Source of the DNA: Gammaproteobacteria bacterium CG_4_10_14_0_2_um_filter_38_22
GTDB lineage: Bacteria > Pseudomonadota > Gammaproteobacteria > Coxiellales > Coxiellaceae
DNA: 59,867 nt
Direction: 5' to 3'
NCBI GenBank assembly: GCA_002793195.1
Contig: PFPT01000057.1
Span: 1-59,867 of the forward strand
Below are positions 9,932 to 19,591 of this stretch, one piece after another. Both the position numbers and the translations under genes were made by a program. The notes below the pieces were generated by a model. It saw nothing but the letters and a program-made list of their open reading frames with translations. It ran no database searches and was not told the DNA's origin. How positions within the stretch are numbered: the first letter of the stretch is position 1; the number at the start of each line of letters is the position of its first letter.

Positions 9932-10148
9932 TCACATGGTAGAAAATAAAAAGAAAACAAAAACATCAGGTAAAAAATTAAAAGTTACTTTGGTGCATAG
10001 CAAGTTTGGCCGTAAACCACTACATGCTGAATGTGTGAAAGGGTTGGGTTTACGTCGTATTCATCAAAGCGTTGTCGTTGAAGATACGGCTTGTAATCGC
10101 GGTATGATTCAAAAAGCTTTCTATCTATTGGATGTGCAAGAAGTATAA
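9924..10148 (+). CDS. rpmD: 50S ribosomal protein L30
   Basis: Small ferredoxin-like-fold protein. The core ([36 protein letters not shown], then [11 protein letters not shown]) is clear. From ATG 9924 the product is 74 residues with AGGA only four bases upstream and overlaps rpsE; from ATG 9936 it is 70 residues but lacks a well-placed Shine-Dalgarno. Either way there is a basic N-terminal extension of about ten residues relative to the usual 58-60. Confidence 0.92.
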   Translation: MSSHMVENKKKTKTSGKKLKVTLVHSKFGRKPLHAECVKGLGLRRIHQSVVVEDTACNRGMIQKAFYLLDVQEV

Positions 10149-10170
10149 GTATTTTTTTGGGGAATTTGAA

Positions 10171-10605
10171 ATGTTGTTAAATACAATTAAGCCAGCTGCT
10201 GGCGCAAAACAAGCAAGAAAACGTTTAGGACGCGGCGTTGGTTCAGGTTTAGGTAAAACTGCTGGACGTGGCCATAAAGGGCAGCATGCTCGTGCTGGTT
10301 TATCTCATAAACCAGGTTTTGAAGGTGGTCAAATGCCTTTGCAGCGTCGTCTCCCCAAGTTTGGTTTTATTTCTCGTAAAGCCATGGTAACGGCTGAAAT
10401 TCGTTTAAGTGAATTAAATAATTTGAAAACGGATGTGGTTGATATTTTTTCTTTGAAAGAAGCTAATTTAATTTCTTCTACTATTGAGTTTGTAAAAGTA
10501 TTTGCGTCTGGTGAAATCAAAAAACCAGTCACATTACAGGGAATTAAAGTTACTGCGGGTGCAAAAAAAGCAATTGAAGCCGCAGGTGGAAAAGTAAACG
10601 CATAA
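10171..10605 (+). CDS. rplO: 50S ribosomal protein L15
   Basis: Late assembly large-subunit protein. 144 residues beginning [38 protein letters not shown], the Gly/Arg/Lys-rich N-terminus of the family, with [17 protein letters not shown] next. ATG 10171 is preceded by GGGGAA eight bases upstream; the longer upstream reading frame is not needed. Confidence 0.97.
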   Translation: MLLNTIKPAAGAKQARKRLGRGVGSGLGKTAGRGHKGQHARAGLSHKPGFEGGQMPLQRRLPKFGFISRKAMVTAEIRLSELNNLKTDVVDIFSLKEANLISSTIEFVKVFASGEIKKPVTLQGIKVTAGAKKAIEAAGGKVNA

Positions 10606-10639
10606 TTTTTTAGTGTTCTGTTTTTTTTTTGAGGATGTA

Positions 10640-11968
10640 ATGAGAAGCCCAAAATTAGGTGCTGGTCTCCAATCAGGAGGATTAAGTGAGCTAAAGCGAA
10701 GACTCTTGTTTGTTTTAATCGGCATTATTGTTTTTCGTATTGGTTCTTACATCCCCGTTCCTGGATTAAATCCAGCAGCGGTTGCCCACTTGTTTCAAAA
10801 AAATGAAAGCGGTTTGTTGGGCATGTTTAATATGTTTTCGGGCGGTGCATTAAGTCGCATGACGATTTTTGCATTGGGGATCATGCCTTATATTTCTGCA
10901 TCGATTATTGTGCAAATGTATGGTACGGTATCGCCGAAATTAATGCAGTTGAAAAAAGAAGGTGAGGCAGGACGTCGTAAAATGAATCAATACACGCGTT
11001 ATTTGACGCTTGGATTGTCGTTTTTACAGGCTTTCTTCATCACAAAATGGTTGGTAAATAGTCATACGGCATTTAATCCGAATTTGATTTTTTATCTCGA
11101 AGCCATTGTAACGCTGGTTACTGGGACTATGTTTATCATGTGGCTCGGTGAGCAAATGACTGAGCGTGGTGTTGGAAATGGAATTTCATTAATTATTTTT
11201 TCAGGTATTGTTGCACGTTTCCCATCAGCCATTGGGCAGGTGATGAATCAAGTGCGCCAAGGCCAGATGCAGGTAATTACGCTTATTTTATTGGTTGTTG
11301 TTGTTACAGCAGTCACCTTGGTGGTTGTTTATTTTGAGCGAGCACAAAGACGCATCGCTATTAATTATGCAAAAAGACAACAAGGCAATCGCTTGTATGC
11401 AGCGCAAACAAGTCATTTACCCTTGAAAATTAATATGTCGGGTGTGATCCCGCCAATTTTCGCGCAAAGTATTATTTTATTTCCAGGCGCGATTGCGAAA
11501 TTTATAGGTTCGTCGCATGGATTTGGTTGGTTGAATTCATTTTCGTTGGCAATGTCATTTGGACAGCCTGCTTATATGATTGTATTTGCGATAGCAGTTA
11601 TCTTTTTTAGTTTTTTCTATACCGCATTGGTCTTTAACCCAAAAGAGACAGCGGAGAACTTGAAACAACAAGGTGCTTTTATCGCTGGCATTCGTCCAGG
11701 TGAACAAACGGCGAATTATATTGATAGCATTATGACGCGCTTGACCTTAGTCGGTTCGATTTACTTGGCGTTGGTTGCTTTGTTGCCTGAATTTTTAATT
11801 TTGACTTGGAATGTCCCGTTTTACTTTGGCGGTACTTCTTTGTTGATTGTGGTAGTTGTCTTAATGGATTTTATGGCACAAGTACAGGCACATTTGATGA
11901 GTCATCAATATGAATCATTGATGAGAAAATCAAAAATGAAAGGTTCGAAGTTAGGTTTGATTCGTTAA
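10640..11968 (+). CDS. secY: Preprotein translocase subunit SecY
   Basis: Central channel of the Sec translocon in the inner membrane; exports and inserts proteins together with SecE/SecG and SecA. 442 residues with ten predicted membrane helices. Recognisable signatures include the [13 protein letters not shown] segment after helix 1, [13 protein letters not shown] (plug/TM2 region), [14 protein letters not shown], and [20 protein letters not shown] 10640 has GAGG five bases upstream. Last large gene of the spc operon; rpmJ follows after an 82-base spacer with a hairpin. Confidence 0.98.
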   Translation: MRSPKLGAGLQSGGLSELKRRLLFVLIGIIVFRIGSYIPVPGLNPAAVAHLFQKNESGLLGMFNMFSGGALSRMTIFALGIMPYISASIIVQMYGTVSPKLMQLKKEGEAGRRKMNQYTRYLTLGLSFLQAFFITKWLVNSHTAFNPNLIFYLEAIVTLVTGTMFIMWLGEQMTERGVGNGISLIIFSGIVARFPSAIGQVMNQVRQGQMQVITLILLVVVVTAVTLVVVYFERAQRRIAINYAKRQQGNRLYAAQTSHLPLKINMSGVIPPIFAQSIILFPGAIAKFIGSSHGFGWLNSFSLAMSFGQPAYMIVFAIAVIFFSFFYTALVFNPKETAENLKQQGAFIAGIRPGEQTANYIDSIMTRLTLVGSIYLALVALLPEFLILTWNVPFYFGGTSLLIVVVVLMDFMAQVQAHLMSHQYESLMRKSKMKGSKLGLIR

Positions 11969-12011
11969 TTAGGGTCGGGCAAGACGAAGAATTATAAGCG
12001 TGAATAAGTGA

Positions 12012-12029
12012 GATCTGCAAAGGCAGATC
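12012..12029 (+). repeat. Hairpin GATCTGC-AAAG-GCAGATC upstream of rpmJ (family copy 1)
   Basis: Perfect 7-bp stem (12012-12018 with 12023-12029) and an AAAG loop between secY and rpmJ, followed by ATTTATAG. A closely similar hairpin with the same flanks (GAGAT...CATTT) lies upstream of recG at 44353-44369. The stem differs there by one compensated base pair. It could be a weak terminator, an RNA-processing site or a dispersed repeat. Confidence 0.5.
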
Positions 12030-12050
12030 ATTTATAGTTAGAGGTTTATT

Positions 12051-12164
12051 ATGAAAGTTAGAGCTTCAATCAAAAAGTTTTGTCGCAAATGCAAAATCAT
12101 CCGTCGTAATGGTTGCGTTCGTGTTATTTGCGAAGATGCAAGACACAAACAACGTCAAGGTTGA
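12051..12164 (+). CDS. rpmJ: 50S ribosomal protein L36
   Basis: 37-codon gene encoding the smallest ribosomal protein. The product begins [19 protein letters not shown] and ends DARHKQRQG. The zinc-binding set Cys11, Cys14, Cys27 and His32 is complete, so this is the C+ (zinc-containing) form. TTAGAGG lies ten bases upstream of the ATG. It closes the spc operon. Confidence 0.96.
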   Translation: MKVRASIKKFCRKCKIIRRNGCVRVICEDARHKQRQG

Positions 12165-12177
12165 TCTTTGTATTTGC

Positions 12178-12206
12178 TTGCTTTTTCAAAGAGCGAGCGC
12201 TATTCT
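12178..12206 (+). promoter_or_regulatory. Possible promoter for the alpha operon
   Basis: TTGCTT (12178-12183), a 17-base spacer and TATTCT (12201-12206) lie between rpmJ and rpsM and could drive rpsM-rpsK-rpsD-rpoA-rplQ. The same stretch can fold as a 7-bp hairpin (12176-12182 with 12192-12198), so it might instead belong to an rpmJ terminator; there is no following U-run. Confidence 0.35.
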
Positions 12207-12289
12207 AGTCGGCTTTTCAAGGTATAGAAAAACGGCAGAATTGGCAAAAGAGAGTGGGTTTTTTAAAAGCGTAATCTGGAGTTAAAAAT

Positions 12290-12655
12290 ATGGCGGTTGC
12301 TCGTATTGCTGGTGTGAACATTCCAGCGCAGAAGCACATTAGAATTGGGTTGCAATCTATTTATGGTATTGGTTCTACTCGTGCAAATAAAATTTGCGCA
12401 ATAACGAATGTGAATCCTGAGGCGAAAGTCAGTGCATTATCTGAAGCTGAATTAGATTTATTGCGTACTGAAGTAGCGAAATTTTTGGTTGAAGGTGATT
12501 TGCGTCGTGAGGTGTCTATACACATCAAACGTAAAATCGATTTGGCTTGCTATGTCGGTATTCGTCATCGTAAAGGTTTGCCAGTTCGTGGTCAGCGCAC
12601 CAGAACCAATGCGCGTACACGAAAAGGAAAGCGTAAGGCAATTCGATCACAATAA
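12290..12655 (+). CDS. rpsM: 30S ribosomal protein S13
   Basis: Head protein forming bridges to the 50S subunit. 121 residues starting [32 protein letters not shown] and ending with the basic [14 protein letters not shown] tail that contacts P-site tRNA. GGAG lies eight bases before ATG. First gene of the alpha operon. Confidence 0.97.
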   Translation: MAVARIAGVNIPAQKHIRIGLQSIYGIGSTRANKICAITNVNPEAKVSALSEAELDLLRTEVAKFLVEGDLRREVSIHIKRKIDLACYVGIRHRKGLPVRGQRTRTNARTRKGKRKAIRSQ

Positions 12656-12678
12656 TTTTTTTATTTTAAAGGTGAACA

Positions 12679-13104
12679 ATGACAACAACAGATACGACAA
12701 CAACTGCAGCGTCAGCCTCAGCGCCTGCTGTTAGTAAAAAGAAAACAAAGCGAAAAATTTCAGAAGGTGTTGCTCATATTCAAGCATCATTTAATAACAC
12801 CATGATTTCCATCAGCACACCATCTGGTGATGTATTGTGTCAGGGTTCTGCAGGTCGCTCTGGGTTTAAAGGTTCACGTAAAGGTACGCCATTTGCTGCA
12901 CAATTGGCTGCAGAAACAGTTGCTAAAAAAGCAATTGAAGAATTTGCATTGAGACGTGTGGTCATTAATGTTAGTGGTCCTGGTGCGGGTAGAGATTCTG
13001 CGGTACGTGCACTGCGTAATTCTGGATTAGAAATTGTTCGTTTGGTTGACAAAACCTCCTTGCCGCATAACGGTTGTCGTCCACGCAAAAAGCGGAGAGT
13101 GTAA
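12679..13104 (+). CDS. rpsK: 30S ribosomal protein S11
   Basis: Platform protein near the E-site mRNA. Core of the family from about residue 27 on ([16 protein letters not shown]..., [35 protein letters not shown]). At 141 residues it is about 12 longer than E. coli S11 because of a Thr/Ala-rich N-terminal extension; AAAGGTG just before ATG 12679 supports this start. The distance to rpsD is three bases. Confidence 0.97.
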   Translation: MTTTDTTTTAASASAPAVSKKKTKRKISEGVAHIQASFNNTMISISTPSGDVLCQGSAGRSGFKGSRKGTPFAAQLAAETVAKKAIEEFALRRVVINVSGPGAGRDSAVRALRNSGLEIVRLVDKTSLPHNGCRPRKKRRV

Positions 13105-13107
13105 AAC

Positions 13108-13728
13108 ATGGCAAAATATTTAGGTCCAAAGTGTCGTTTAGCCCGTCGTGAAAAAACCGATTTAGGCTTGAAAAGTGGCATCAGAGACATTGAAACAAAG
13201 TGTAAATTTGATCGCACACCAGGTCAACATTGGCAGCGTCGCGGACGCGTAACTGATTACGCAACTCAATTGCGTATGAAACAATTGATTCGTCGTTACT
13301 ATGGTGTTTTGGAAAAGAAATTTCGTTTGTATTACAAAGAAGCAGAGCGTATCAAGGGTTCAACAGGTGAAAACTTGTTGCGTTTGTTAGAGTCTCGTTT
13401 AGATAACGTGGTTTATCGCATTGGTTTTGCGGTTACTCGCGCTGAAGCAAGACAATTGGTTTCTCATAAATCTGTTTTAGTGAATGGACATGTTGTGAAC
13501 ATTGCTTCTTATTCAGTAAAGCCAGGTGATGTTATTTCGATTCGCGATAAATCGAAAAAACAATTGCGTATCACAGCAGCGCTTGAATTAGCGCAACAGC
13601 GTGAACCATCAACTTGGATTGATATAGACGCAAAAGAATTTTCTGGTGTGTATAAAACCCAACCTGATATGGATCAGTTGCCACCAGAATTTAAAGTAAG
13701 TTATGTTGTTGAGTTGTATTCGAAGTAA
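13108..13728 (+). CDS. rpsD: 30S ribosomal protein S4
   Basis: Primary 16S rRNA binder and, in E. coli, repressor of the alpha operon. 206 residues beginning [18 protein letters not shown], with the S4 RNA-binding domain ([34 protein letters not shown], about residues 94-127). Length equals E. coli S4. Cys9 is present but the four-Cys zinc form is not. Confidence 0.97.
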   Translation: MAKYLGPKCRLARREKTDLGLKSGIRDIETKCKFDRTPGQHWQRRGRVTDYATQLRMKQLIRRYYGVLEKKFRLYYKEAERIKGSTGENLLRLLESRLDNVVYRIGFAVTRAEARQLVSHKSVLVNGHVVNIASYSVKPGDVISIRDKSKKQLRITAALELAQQREPSTWIDIDAKEFSGVYKTQPDMDQLPPEFKVSYVVELYSK

Positions 13729-13751
13729 TCATTTAAATTGAGGCGCACGCA

Positions 13752-14738
13752 ATGCAGGATATTTATAGAACATTTTTAACGCCCAACGCGATTCAAGTAC
13801 AAAATATTTCGGCGGCACATCACCGAATTGTACTAGAGCCATTTGAACGTGGTTTCGGACACACTTTAGGTAATGCCTTACGCCGGATTTTGTTATCTTC
13901 TATGCCGGGTGCTGCTGTAGTAGAAGTGCAAATTGACAAAGTTCAGCACGAATACAGTACGCTTGATGGTGTTCGAGAAGATGTGGTTGACATTTTATTG
14001 AACTTAAAAGGGTTGGCCATTCGTTTGAGTGATCTGAATGAAGTGACACTTACTTTAAGTAAAAAAGGGCAAGGTCCTGTTACGGCTGCTGATATTACAT
14101 TGGAAAATGGTGTTGAAATTATAAATCCAGAGCATATCATTGCGCATTTAACGCAAGATGGTGAAATCAACATGACATTAAAAGTGATGTTGGGTCGTGG
14201 ATATCAACCTGCTACTACGCGTGAGCTGGTATATCAAAATACACGTCCGATTGGTGTGTTGGTTTTGGATGCTTCTTTTTCACCTGTGAAACGTGTGGCT
14301 TATCAAGTTGAGAATGCGCGTGTTGAAAACCGCACTGACTTGGATAAATTGATTATTGATTTAGAGACAGATGGCACTTTAGATCCTGAAGAAGCTATTC
14401 GTTATTCTGCAGCTATTATGCAACAGCAACTTTCTTCGTTTGTTGATTTGCAGCATGAGATTGCGACACGTCCACGTCAAAGTAAGAGTCAAGTTGATCC
14501 TTTGTTGTTACGTCCTGTTGATGATTTAGAGTTGACTGTTCGAGCAGCCAATTGTTTAAAAGCGGAAAATATTTATTATATTGGCGATTTGGTGCAAAGA
14601 TCAGAACATGATCTTTTAAAAACACCTAACTTGGGTAAAAAATCTTTATTGGAAATTAAGAGTGTGTTGGCACAGCGCGGATTGGCACTGGGAATGAATA
14701 TTGAGCCATGGCCACCAACCGAAATGCAGGATAAGTAA
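13752..14738 (+). CDS. rpoA: DNA-directed RNA polymerase subunit alpha
   Basis: Alpha dimer nucleates RNA polymerase assembly; the C-terminal domain contacts UP elements and activators. 328 residues: N-terminal domain with [26 protein letters not shown] (about 28-53), flexible linker near 235-250, and C-terminal domain with [25 protein letters not shown] and [14 protein letters not shown]. Normal length (327-329). Shine-Dalgarno GAGG precedes the ATG. Confidence 0.98.
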   Translation: MQDIYRTFLTPNAIQVQNISAAHHRIVLEPFERGFGHTLGNALRRILLSSMPGAAVVEVQIDKVQHEYSTLDGVREDVVDILLNLKGLAIRLSDLNEVTLTLSKKGQGPVTAADITLENGVEIINPEHIIAHLTQDGEINMTLKVMLGRGYQPATTRELVYQNTRPIGVLVLDASFSPVKRVAYQVENARVENRTDLDKLIIDLETDGTLDPEEAIRYSAAIMQQQLSSFVDLQHEIATRPRQSKSQVDPLLLRPVDDLELTVRAANCLKAENIYYIGDLVQRSEHDLLKTPNLGKKSLLEIKSVLAQRGLALGMNIEPWPPTEMQDK

Positions 14739-14798
14739 TGAAGCGCTCGCGTGAGCGAGGGTAAAATTATTACGTGAAATTATTATAGGTATAAGACA

Positions 14799-15170
14799 AT
14801 GCATCACCGTAAATCTGGAAAAAAACTAAGTCGTCACACAGCGCATCGTAAGGCGATGTTTCGAAATATGTCGGCATCGTTGTTGAAACATGAGTTCATC
14901 AAGACCACTGTGATTAAAGCAAAAGAATTGCGTCGTTTTGTTGAGCCGTTAATTACAATGGCAAAAACAGATTCTGTTGCAAACCGTCGTTTGGCATTTG
15001 ATCGTTTGCGTGATAAAGAAGCAGTCGCAAAATTATTTACACGAGTAGCGCCATTAAATGCAAAACGACCTGGTGGCTATTTACGCGTATTGAAATGTGG
15101 TTTCCGTGCGGGTGATAATGCAGCGATGGCTTATGTTGAAATTGTAGAACGTCAACAAGAAGCTGTTTAA
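14799..15170 (+). CDS. rplQ: 50S ribosomal protein L17
   Basis: Large-subunit protein near the exit tunnel. 123 residues beginning [24 protein letters not shown], with [19 protein letters not shown] and the end [19 protein letters not shown] small hairpin (14744-14757) lies in the 60-base gap after rpoA. Last gene of the alpha operon, followed by a strong hairpin. Confidence 0.97.
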   Translation: MHHRKSGKKLSRHTAHRKAMFRNMSASLLKHEFIKTTVIKAKELRRFVEPLITMAKTDSVANRRLAFDRLRDKEAVAKLFTRVAPLNAKRPGGYLRVLKCGFRAGDNAAMAYVEIVERQQEAV

Positions 15171-15184
15171 TCCTAAAAACAGAA

Positions 15185-15214
15185 GCACGCCAACCGCAAC
15201 TTTCGTTGGCGTGC
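15185..15214 (+). terminator. Strong hairpin after rplQ
   Basis: Perfect 10-bp stem (GCACGCCAAC at 15185-15194 and GTTGGCGTGC at 15205-15214) with a 10-base loop, 14 bases after the rplQ stop. The following bases are not a U-run, so it may be a transcript-end stabiliser or Rho-assisted terminator. Confidence 0.55.
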
Positions 15215-15317
15215 AATTGCATCGTTTTTGAGATGCTTACTGTCATCAAATGAAGATACATGTTGTTTTTTTCTCTTATAGAGTAGCATAATTACGTCAA
15301 CTGATGGCGTGAACATT

Positions 15318-16382
15318 ATGATCGACAGTCTTAAAAAATATTATTATCGTCATCAAGAACAAAATATTCATGCCTTGAAGTATGCTGTTGCTTTTGCGGC
15401 AGGGTATTTGACGATACTCTTTTTGAAAAATCCTTATTCTGTTGCGTGGGTATTAATTACCATTGCCGTGGTGATGGCCGCACAACCCATCATTGGCCAA
15501 CAAGTACTAAAATCTCTGATGCGCTTATTGGGAACGCTAATTGGCGCTTTTCTTGGCGTTATTGCTTTTCACTTGCCGCATTATCCTGTCATTTTGTTTA
15601 TTTTTATTGTCTGCATTGCTTTTTTTCTGGCGCGATTTGCTGCAACTAAAGATCCTGAAGTTGGTAATATTGCAGTTTTGGGTATGGTCACCTTTAGTTT
15701 GATTGCCTTATTGCCGCATTCTAATATGAATTATGCAGTGATGCGTGTGGTTGATATCTCTATTGGCATTGCTATTTCATTGTTGGTGTCTCGCTTTGTT
15801 TTTCCATTGAATGCACGTAGGGCATTAATTTTTGAGTCTATGCGTACGGTTGATTTAATTGCGCAATTTATTCAGAAAGTCTTTATTGAGCGAATTGATC
15901 GTCAAAATAGCGCTGAAGTTAATCAATTGGATGCCATGATTGTAAAAAGCATGACAAAAGAGCGTGCGATTATTCGTTCAGGGCGTTATGAAAGTCTACG
16001 TACCCCAAAGCTTAAAAATCAATTTAATCAATTAGTGAGATATTTGAGATCAATTTTTCATTATTTGCTTTTTGTGGATGTTGCTTTAGTTGAATTATCT
16101 GCAAGCACGCATTATGACCCTGTTTTATTGAGACAACTTTTAGATCCTGTGATGGAGTGGATGATGGCTGTGTTCCATGCTTTTACGATTGAAGAAAAAT
16201 TAAATCCCTCTTTATTGGATTGGCCTGCTTTTCAATCTCATGTGGCAAAGGTAAAAGAGATGGTTTCTGAGAAATTTCCTAATAATCCCTCTCAAGCTGG
16301 CGCCATTTTATTTGCATTGGATCGCATGCCGCATTGTTTTAGTATGCTAGTTCAAAGTTGGAATGATATTCAGGCAAATTAA
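15318..16382 (+). CDS. FUSC-type inner-membrane protein
   Basis: Likely integral membrane protein of the fusaric-acid-resistance/aromatic exporter (FUSC) superfamily, possibly an efflux component; the substrate is unknown. 354 residues: about six hydrophobic helices in the first 160 residues (for example AVAFAAGYLTILFL, WVLITIAVVMAAQPIIGQQ and GNIAVLGMVTFSLIALL), then a soluble helical half, as in one repeat of the larger family members. The AQPIIGQQVLKSLMRLLGTLIGAFLG stretch is the characteristic FUSC signature. ATG 15318 is used; a GTG at 15309 adds three residues. Likely co-transcribed with the next gene (56-base gap). Confidence 0.7.
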   Translation: MIDSLKKYYYRHQEQNIHALKYAVAFAAGYLTILFLKNPYSVAWVLITIAVVMAAQPIIGQQVLKSLMRLLGTLIGAFLGVIAFHLPHYPVILFIFIVCIAFFLARFAATKDPEVGNIAVLGMVTFSLIALLPHSNMNYAVMRVVDISIGIAISLLVSRFVFPLNARRALIFESMRTVDLIAQFIQKVFIERIDRQNSAEVNQLDAMIVKSMTKERAIIRSGRYESLRTPKLKNQFNQLVRYLRSIFHYLLFVDVALVELSASTHYDPVLLRQLLDPVMEWMMAVFHAFTIEEKLNPSLLDWPAFQSHVAKVKEMVSEKFPNNPSQAGAILFALDRMPHCFSMLVQSWNDIQAN

Positions 16383-16438
16383 CTGGCGGGTTCTGCTGTT
16401 GAGTCAACGTGTTTTTTTGTAATGAGTTGAGGTGAGTA

Positions 16439-17410
16439 ATGTCACGTGAGGTTAATCTCAATAATGAAAGCACACCTTTTTTACCCGGTGTCTTTTTTGC
16501 TACCCAAGCTTTTCCAAGATGGCAGCAGTTTCACTCCGTTTTTCAGTATTGGCATGAATTCGATTGTGATCGTAAAACAGAAGAAAAAATTGATCTGGCA
16601 CAAAAGGCTTATTACGCTTTGGTTCTGCCGGCGGTTATTCGTGCAAGGATGACTCCTAATTTGGGATTATTCTGGGTTTCAATTTTAAATTTTTGGGATG
16701 TGGTGAGTTGTATTAGCGCTATATCGACAGTGCCACGTTTATATCGTGAATACGATTCTGATAAAAAAAATACGCTGAAAAAAGCTATTTTTTGGAGCAC
16801 ATCACTTTTTTTTCCTTTCGTGTTACTACCGTTGACTGTGGTATCAATCGCGCTTTCGATAGAATACGCAATTCAATTTGATTTCCAGAAAAACATTTGG
16901 AGTGCGACAGCTCCTTTGGGTAATCCATTACTTTCCTTTTTCCAAGCAGTAGCTTATGGCATTGCGATGGCTATTTGTGCGATAACGCAAGCGCATGTCT
17001 TTTATGAAAATCATCACAATAGCAAGCCAATGGATTCTGTTTTAATTCAAAATATACGACGTTATATTGCGCGTGATAGTTTGTTTGGTGTTGTGCGTGA
17101 CGTAGCTTGTTCGATTGGTTCATTGTTGAATGCATGGGCATCATTGCTCTTAACTCCCGCTTTTTTGACAGCGGATTTGCCATTTTATCTATTGACATCA
17201 ATGATGAATTTGGGCCAGTTATTTTTTATGCTATATCAAAAAAAAGGTATTAACATTCATGCTGATGATATGCCAGATGAGACGATGTTAAATCAAATAC
17301 CCAGCAATTATCATTTCTTAGCAAGAAAAGTGAGTATGCAACAATCAGCAGAAGCTGGGGATTCACTTCCCACAGCTGCGTCGCCGAGTATTAATGCCAG
17401 TGTTGTATAG
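16439..17410 (+). CDS. Unrecognised multi-pass membrane protein
   Basis: No family was recognised. 323 residues with a polar N-terminus (1-55), four or five hydrophobic stretches (about 74-96, 115-145, 163-186, 217-243 and 246-266) and a polar C-terminal tail rich in Ser, Ala and Gln. No signal peptide. GAGGTGAG before the ATG gives a strong ribosome binding site, and a Rho-independent terminator follows. The combination of soluble ends, internal hydrophobic hairpins and no detectable relatives is compatible with a secreted membrane-targeted protein of an intracellular bacterium, but this is speculation; an ordinary lineage-specific inner-membrane protein is equally possible. Confidence 0.75.
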   Translation: MSREVNLNNESTPFLPGVFFATQAFPRWQQFHSVFQYWHEFDCDRKTEEKIDLAQKAYYALVLPAVIRARMTPNLGLFWVSILNFWDVVSCISAISTVPRLYREYDSDKKNTLKKAIFWSTSLFFPFVLLPLTVVSIALSIEYAIQFDFQKNIWSATAPLGNPLLSFFQAVAYGIAMAICAITQAHVFYENHHNSKPMDSVLIQNIRRYIARDSLFGVVRDVACSIGSLLNAWASLLLTPAFLTADLPFYLLTSMMNLGQLFFMLYQKKGINIHADDMPDETMLNQIPSNYHFLARKVSMQQSAEAGDSLPTAASPSINASVV

Positions 17411-17471
17411 AAAATACTGAATTCAGGTTCTGCTTGTTCAACAACAGTATCAGCTGTGTATTGAAGATGAA

Positions 17472-17504
17472 GAAACCCGGTGGTTTATCATCGGGTTTCT
17501 TTTT
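17472..17504 (+). terminator. Rho-independent terminator
   Basis: GAAACCCG (17472-17479) pairs with CGGGTTTC (17492-17499) across a 12-base loop and is followed by a run of T at 17500-17504. It ends the 16439-17410 transcript and lies just beyond the convergent ssb stop. Confidence 0.8.
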
Positions 17505-17520
17505 GCTAGAAAAAAGTAGA

Positions 17521-17973
17521 TTAGAACGGAATATCGTCATCAAAATCGTTATTCGATCCTTGTGCTGCTGTAGCAGGTGATTGAGTGGGTCCCGCTGTTG
17601 TTTCGTGATGATCAGATGATGTGCTTTGACCTGCGCCACGGCCATCTAGCATTTGCATTTCATTGGCGATGATTTCAGTTGTGTATTTTTCAACATTATT
17701 TTTATCAGTCCATTTACGTGTGCGAAGCGAACCTTCTACATACACTTTTGAGCCTTTTCGTAAATATTCGCTGACAATTTCTGCGAGACGATTAAAAAAC
17801 ACAACACGATGCCATTCTGTGCGTTCTTGCATTTCACCACTTTGCTTGTCTTTCCAACCGCTGCTAGTCGCAATATTAACAGTGACGACTGCGCTATTGC
17901 TTGGTGTGTAACGTACTTCTGGATCCGAGCCTAAATTACCAATCAAAATAACTTTGTTTATCCCGCGTGCCAT
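17521..17973 (-). CDS. ssb: Single-stranded DNA-binding protein
   Basis: Protects ssDNA and recruits repair and replication proteins through its C-terminal tail. 150 residues: N-terminal OB fold beginning [25 protein letters not shown] (about 2-110), a Gly/Ser/Thr/Gln-rich linker, and the acidic tip DFDDDIPF, the conserved partner-binding peptide. AGAGGA lies seven bases before the ATG. Upstream on the same strand is a YajR-like MFS gene, then divergent uvrA, the ssb/MFS/uvrA neighbourhood common in gammaproteobacteria. Confidence 0.97.
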   Translation of the reverse strand: MARGINKVILIGNLGSDPEVRYTPSNSAVVTVNIATSSGWKDKQSGEMQERTEWHRVVFFNRLAEIVSEYLRKGSKVYVEGSLRTRKWTDKNNVEKYTTEIIANEMQMLDGRGAGQSTSSDHHETTAGPTQSPATAAQGSNNDFDDDIPF

Positions 17974-18097
17974 TGATTAATCCTCTCGATTTATATGTTT
18001 AAAGTTTGTTTCAGTGTTTTATGTTTGTGAAAGCGATCGTTACCCGTTGTATCTGAAAAGAGCAATTTAAACAGTAGCACGATGTTGTGACCTGCAC

Positions 18098-19453
18098 TTA
18101 CGCTGACACTGACAACAGATTACCTGCTTCAATCGCTTTGCGCAATTCGGGTTCAGATGTTTTTTGTTTATCTAGTTTGATGTACACCAAGTTTTCTTTT
18201 GACGCCACTGCAATTTCAGCAACACCAGGCAAATGCGATAATTCTTCATATTGTGCTTTATCTAATTGTAATGGCAACACAATGGTAGATAAGTAAGGTG
18301 GTTGATGCATAAAAATGGCAACTAAGCACCAAATCACTGAGACACTCGCGCAAAAAGCAAATACACCAAGTAATTGTGCATGCGCAAAAATAAATCCACC
18401 TAAACTACCGCCGACAAAAATACCGAAAAACTGTGACGAAGAGTAGATACCCATTGCAGCGCCTTTGTTTCGTACCGGTGCAATTTTAGAAACCAGTGAT
18501 GGCAAGAGTGCTTCTAAAATAGTAAAGGCTGCAAAAAAAACAAACAAAAAAAGTGCCGTAGTCATTAAATGATGATGAAAAAAACATAAACCCAGTTGTA
18601 CGGCCGCGATAGTTAAGATGGCTGATACAAAAGTAGATTTTACCTTCCGTTTTTTTTCTGCGCGCATAATAAAAGGCATCGCAGCAATAAATGACAACAT
18701 TAATATCGTTACATACAGTGTAATTTGCTGTGATTCTGATAAGTGCATCTCACGTGTTAGTAAAATAGGGATTGCGATAAACAACGCAGTTAAAACGGTG
18801 TGTAGTGAGAAAATACCAAAATTCAATCGTAGTATTTGCGTGTTACGTAATAGGGAAGAAAATTTCTTTCCTATGTTTTCGCTGGTTTTTAAAGGTGTTT
18901 TTGGTTTTGGCACTACGGTTAATAACATCATGCCGATCCCAGCTAATAAGGCAGTGGCCCAAAAAATGCCAGATAAATGGAACCAATGATTTAATACAGG
19001 GCCTGCAATCATGGCGATGGTAAAGGCAAAACCAATGGACAGCCCAATAAATGCCATGGCTTTTCCACGTGATGAATCCCGTGTTAAATCAGCAACCAGT
19101 GCTAGCACTGTACTGCCGATCGCGCCGACACCTTGCAGTGCACGTCCAAACATTAAAAAATAAATGGAATGAGATAATGCGCAGATAATACTACCAATAA
19201 TTAATAAGCATAGCCCTAACACAATCACGGGTTTTCTGCCGATATGGTCTGATAACATGCCGAAGGGAATTTGAAAAATGGCTTGTGTTAATCCATAAAT
19301 GCCCAGTGTGATTCCAATTAATGTGCTTGTTGCATGAGGGATATGTGATGCATACACTGAAAAAACAGGCAAAATCATGAATAAACCGAGCATGCGAATT
19401 GACATGATGCTTGCAAGTGCTGCAATGGCGGAACGTTCTTTGGGTAATTGCAT
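18098..19453 (-). CDS. MFS transporter, YajR-like, with C-terminal ferredoxin-like domain
   Basis: Inner-membrane proton-coupled exporter of unknown substrate. 451 residues, twelve membrane helices; MFS signature FGMLSDHIGRKPVIVLG follows helix 2. The last 60 residues or so (QLDKAQYEELSHLPGVAEIAV...) form a soluble alpha/beta domain like the YAM domain of E. coli YajR. ATG 19453 is chosen because AAGGAG lies eight bases upstream; a GTG at 19462 sits too close to that site. Gene order ssb-MFS-uvrA is conserved. No rearrangement seen. Confidence 0.85.
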   Translation of the reverse strand: MQLPKERSAIAALASIMSIRMLGLFMILPVFSVYASHIPHATSTLIGITLGIYGLTQAIFQIPFGMLSDHIGRKPVIVLGLCLLIIGSIICALSHSIYFLMFGRALQGVGAIGSTVLALVADLTRDSSRGKAMAFIGLSIGFAFTIAMIAGPVLNHWFHLSGIFWATALLAGIGMMLLTVVPKPKTPLKTSENIGKKFSSLLRNTQILRLNFGIFSLHTVLTALFIAIPILLTREMHLSESQQITLYVTILMLSFIAAMPFIMRAEKKRKVKSTFVSAILTIAAVQLGLCFFHHHLMTTALFLFVFFAAFTILEALLPSLVSKIAPVRNKGAAMGIYSSSQFFGIFVGGSLGGFIFAHAQLLGVFAFCASVSVIWCLVAIFMHQPPYLSTIVLPLQLDKAQYEELSHLPGVAEIAVASKENLVYIKLDKQKTSEPELRKAIEAGNLLSVSA

Positions 19454-19591
19454 TAACTTCACTCCTTGTGTTTGAGTGTGTCAATTTACTGTGTGACATA
19501 TGAAAGTCAAGTTGTGCTTTCGCATTTTGCCTTTTTTTCTAGACCTGTTATGCTCATCGGTCAATTGAATTTGACTCTGGTGTTATGAATT

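Noticed and set aside
19463-19591. Possible SOS (LexA) box upstream of uvrA; also searched upstream of ssb
   Set aside because: No CTGT-N8-ACAG palindrome found; CTGTGTGACATATG only matches the first half.
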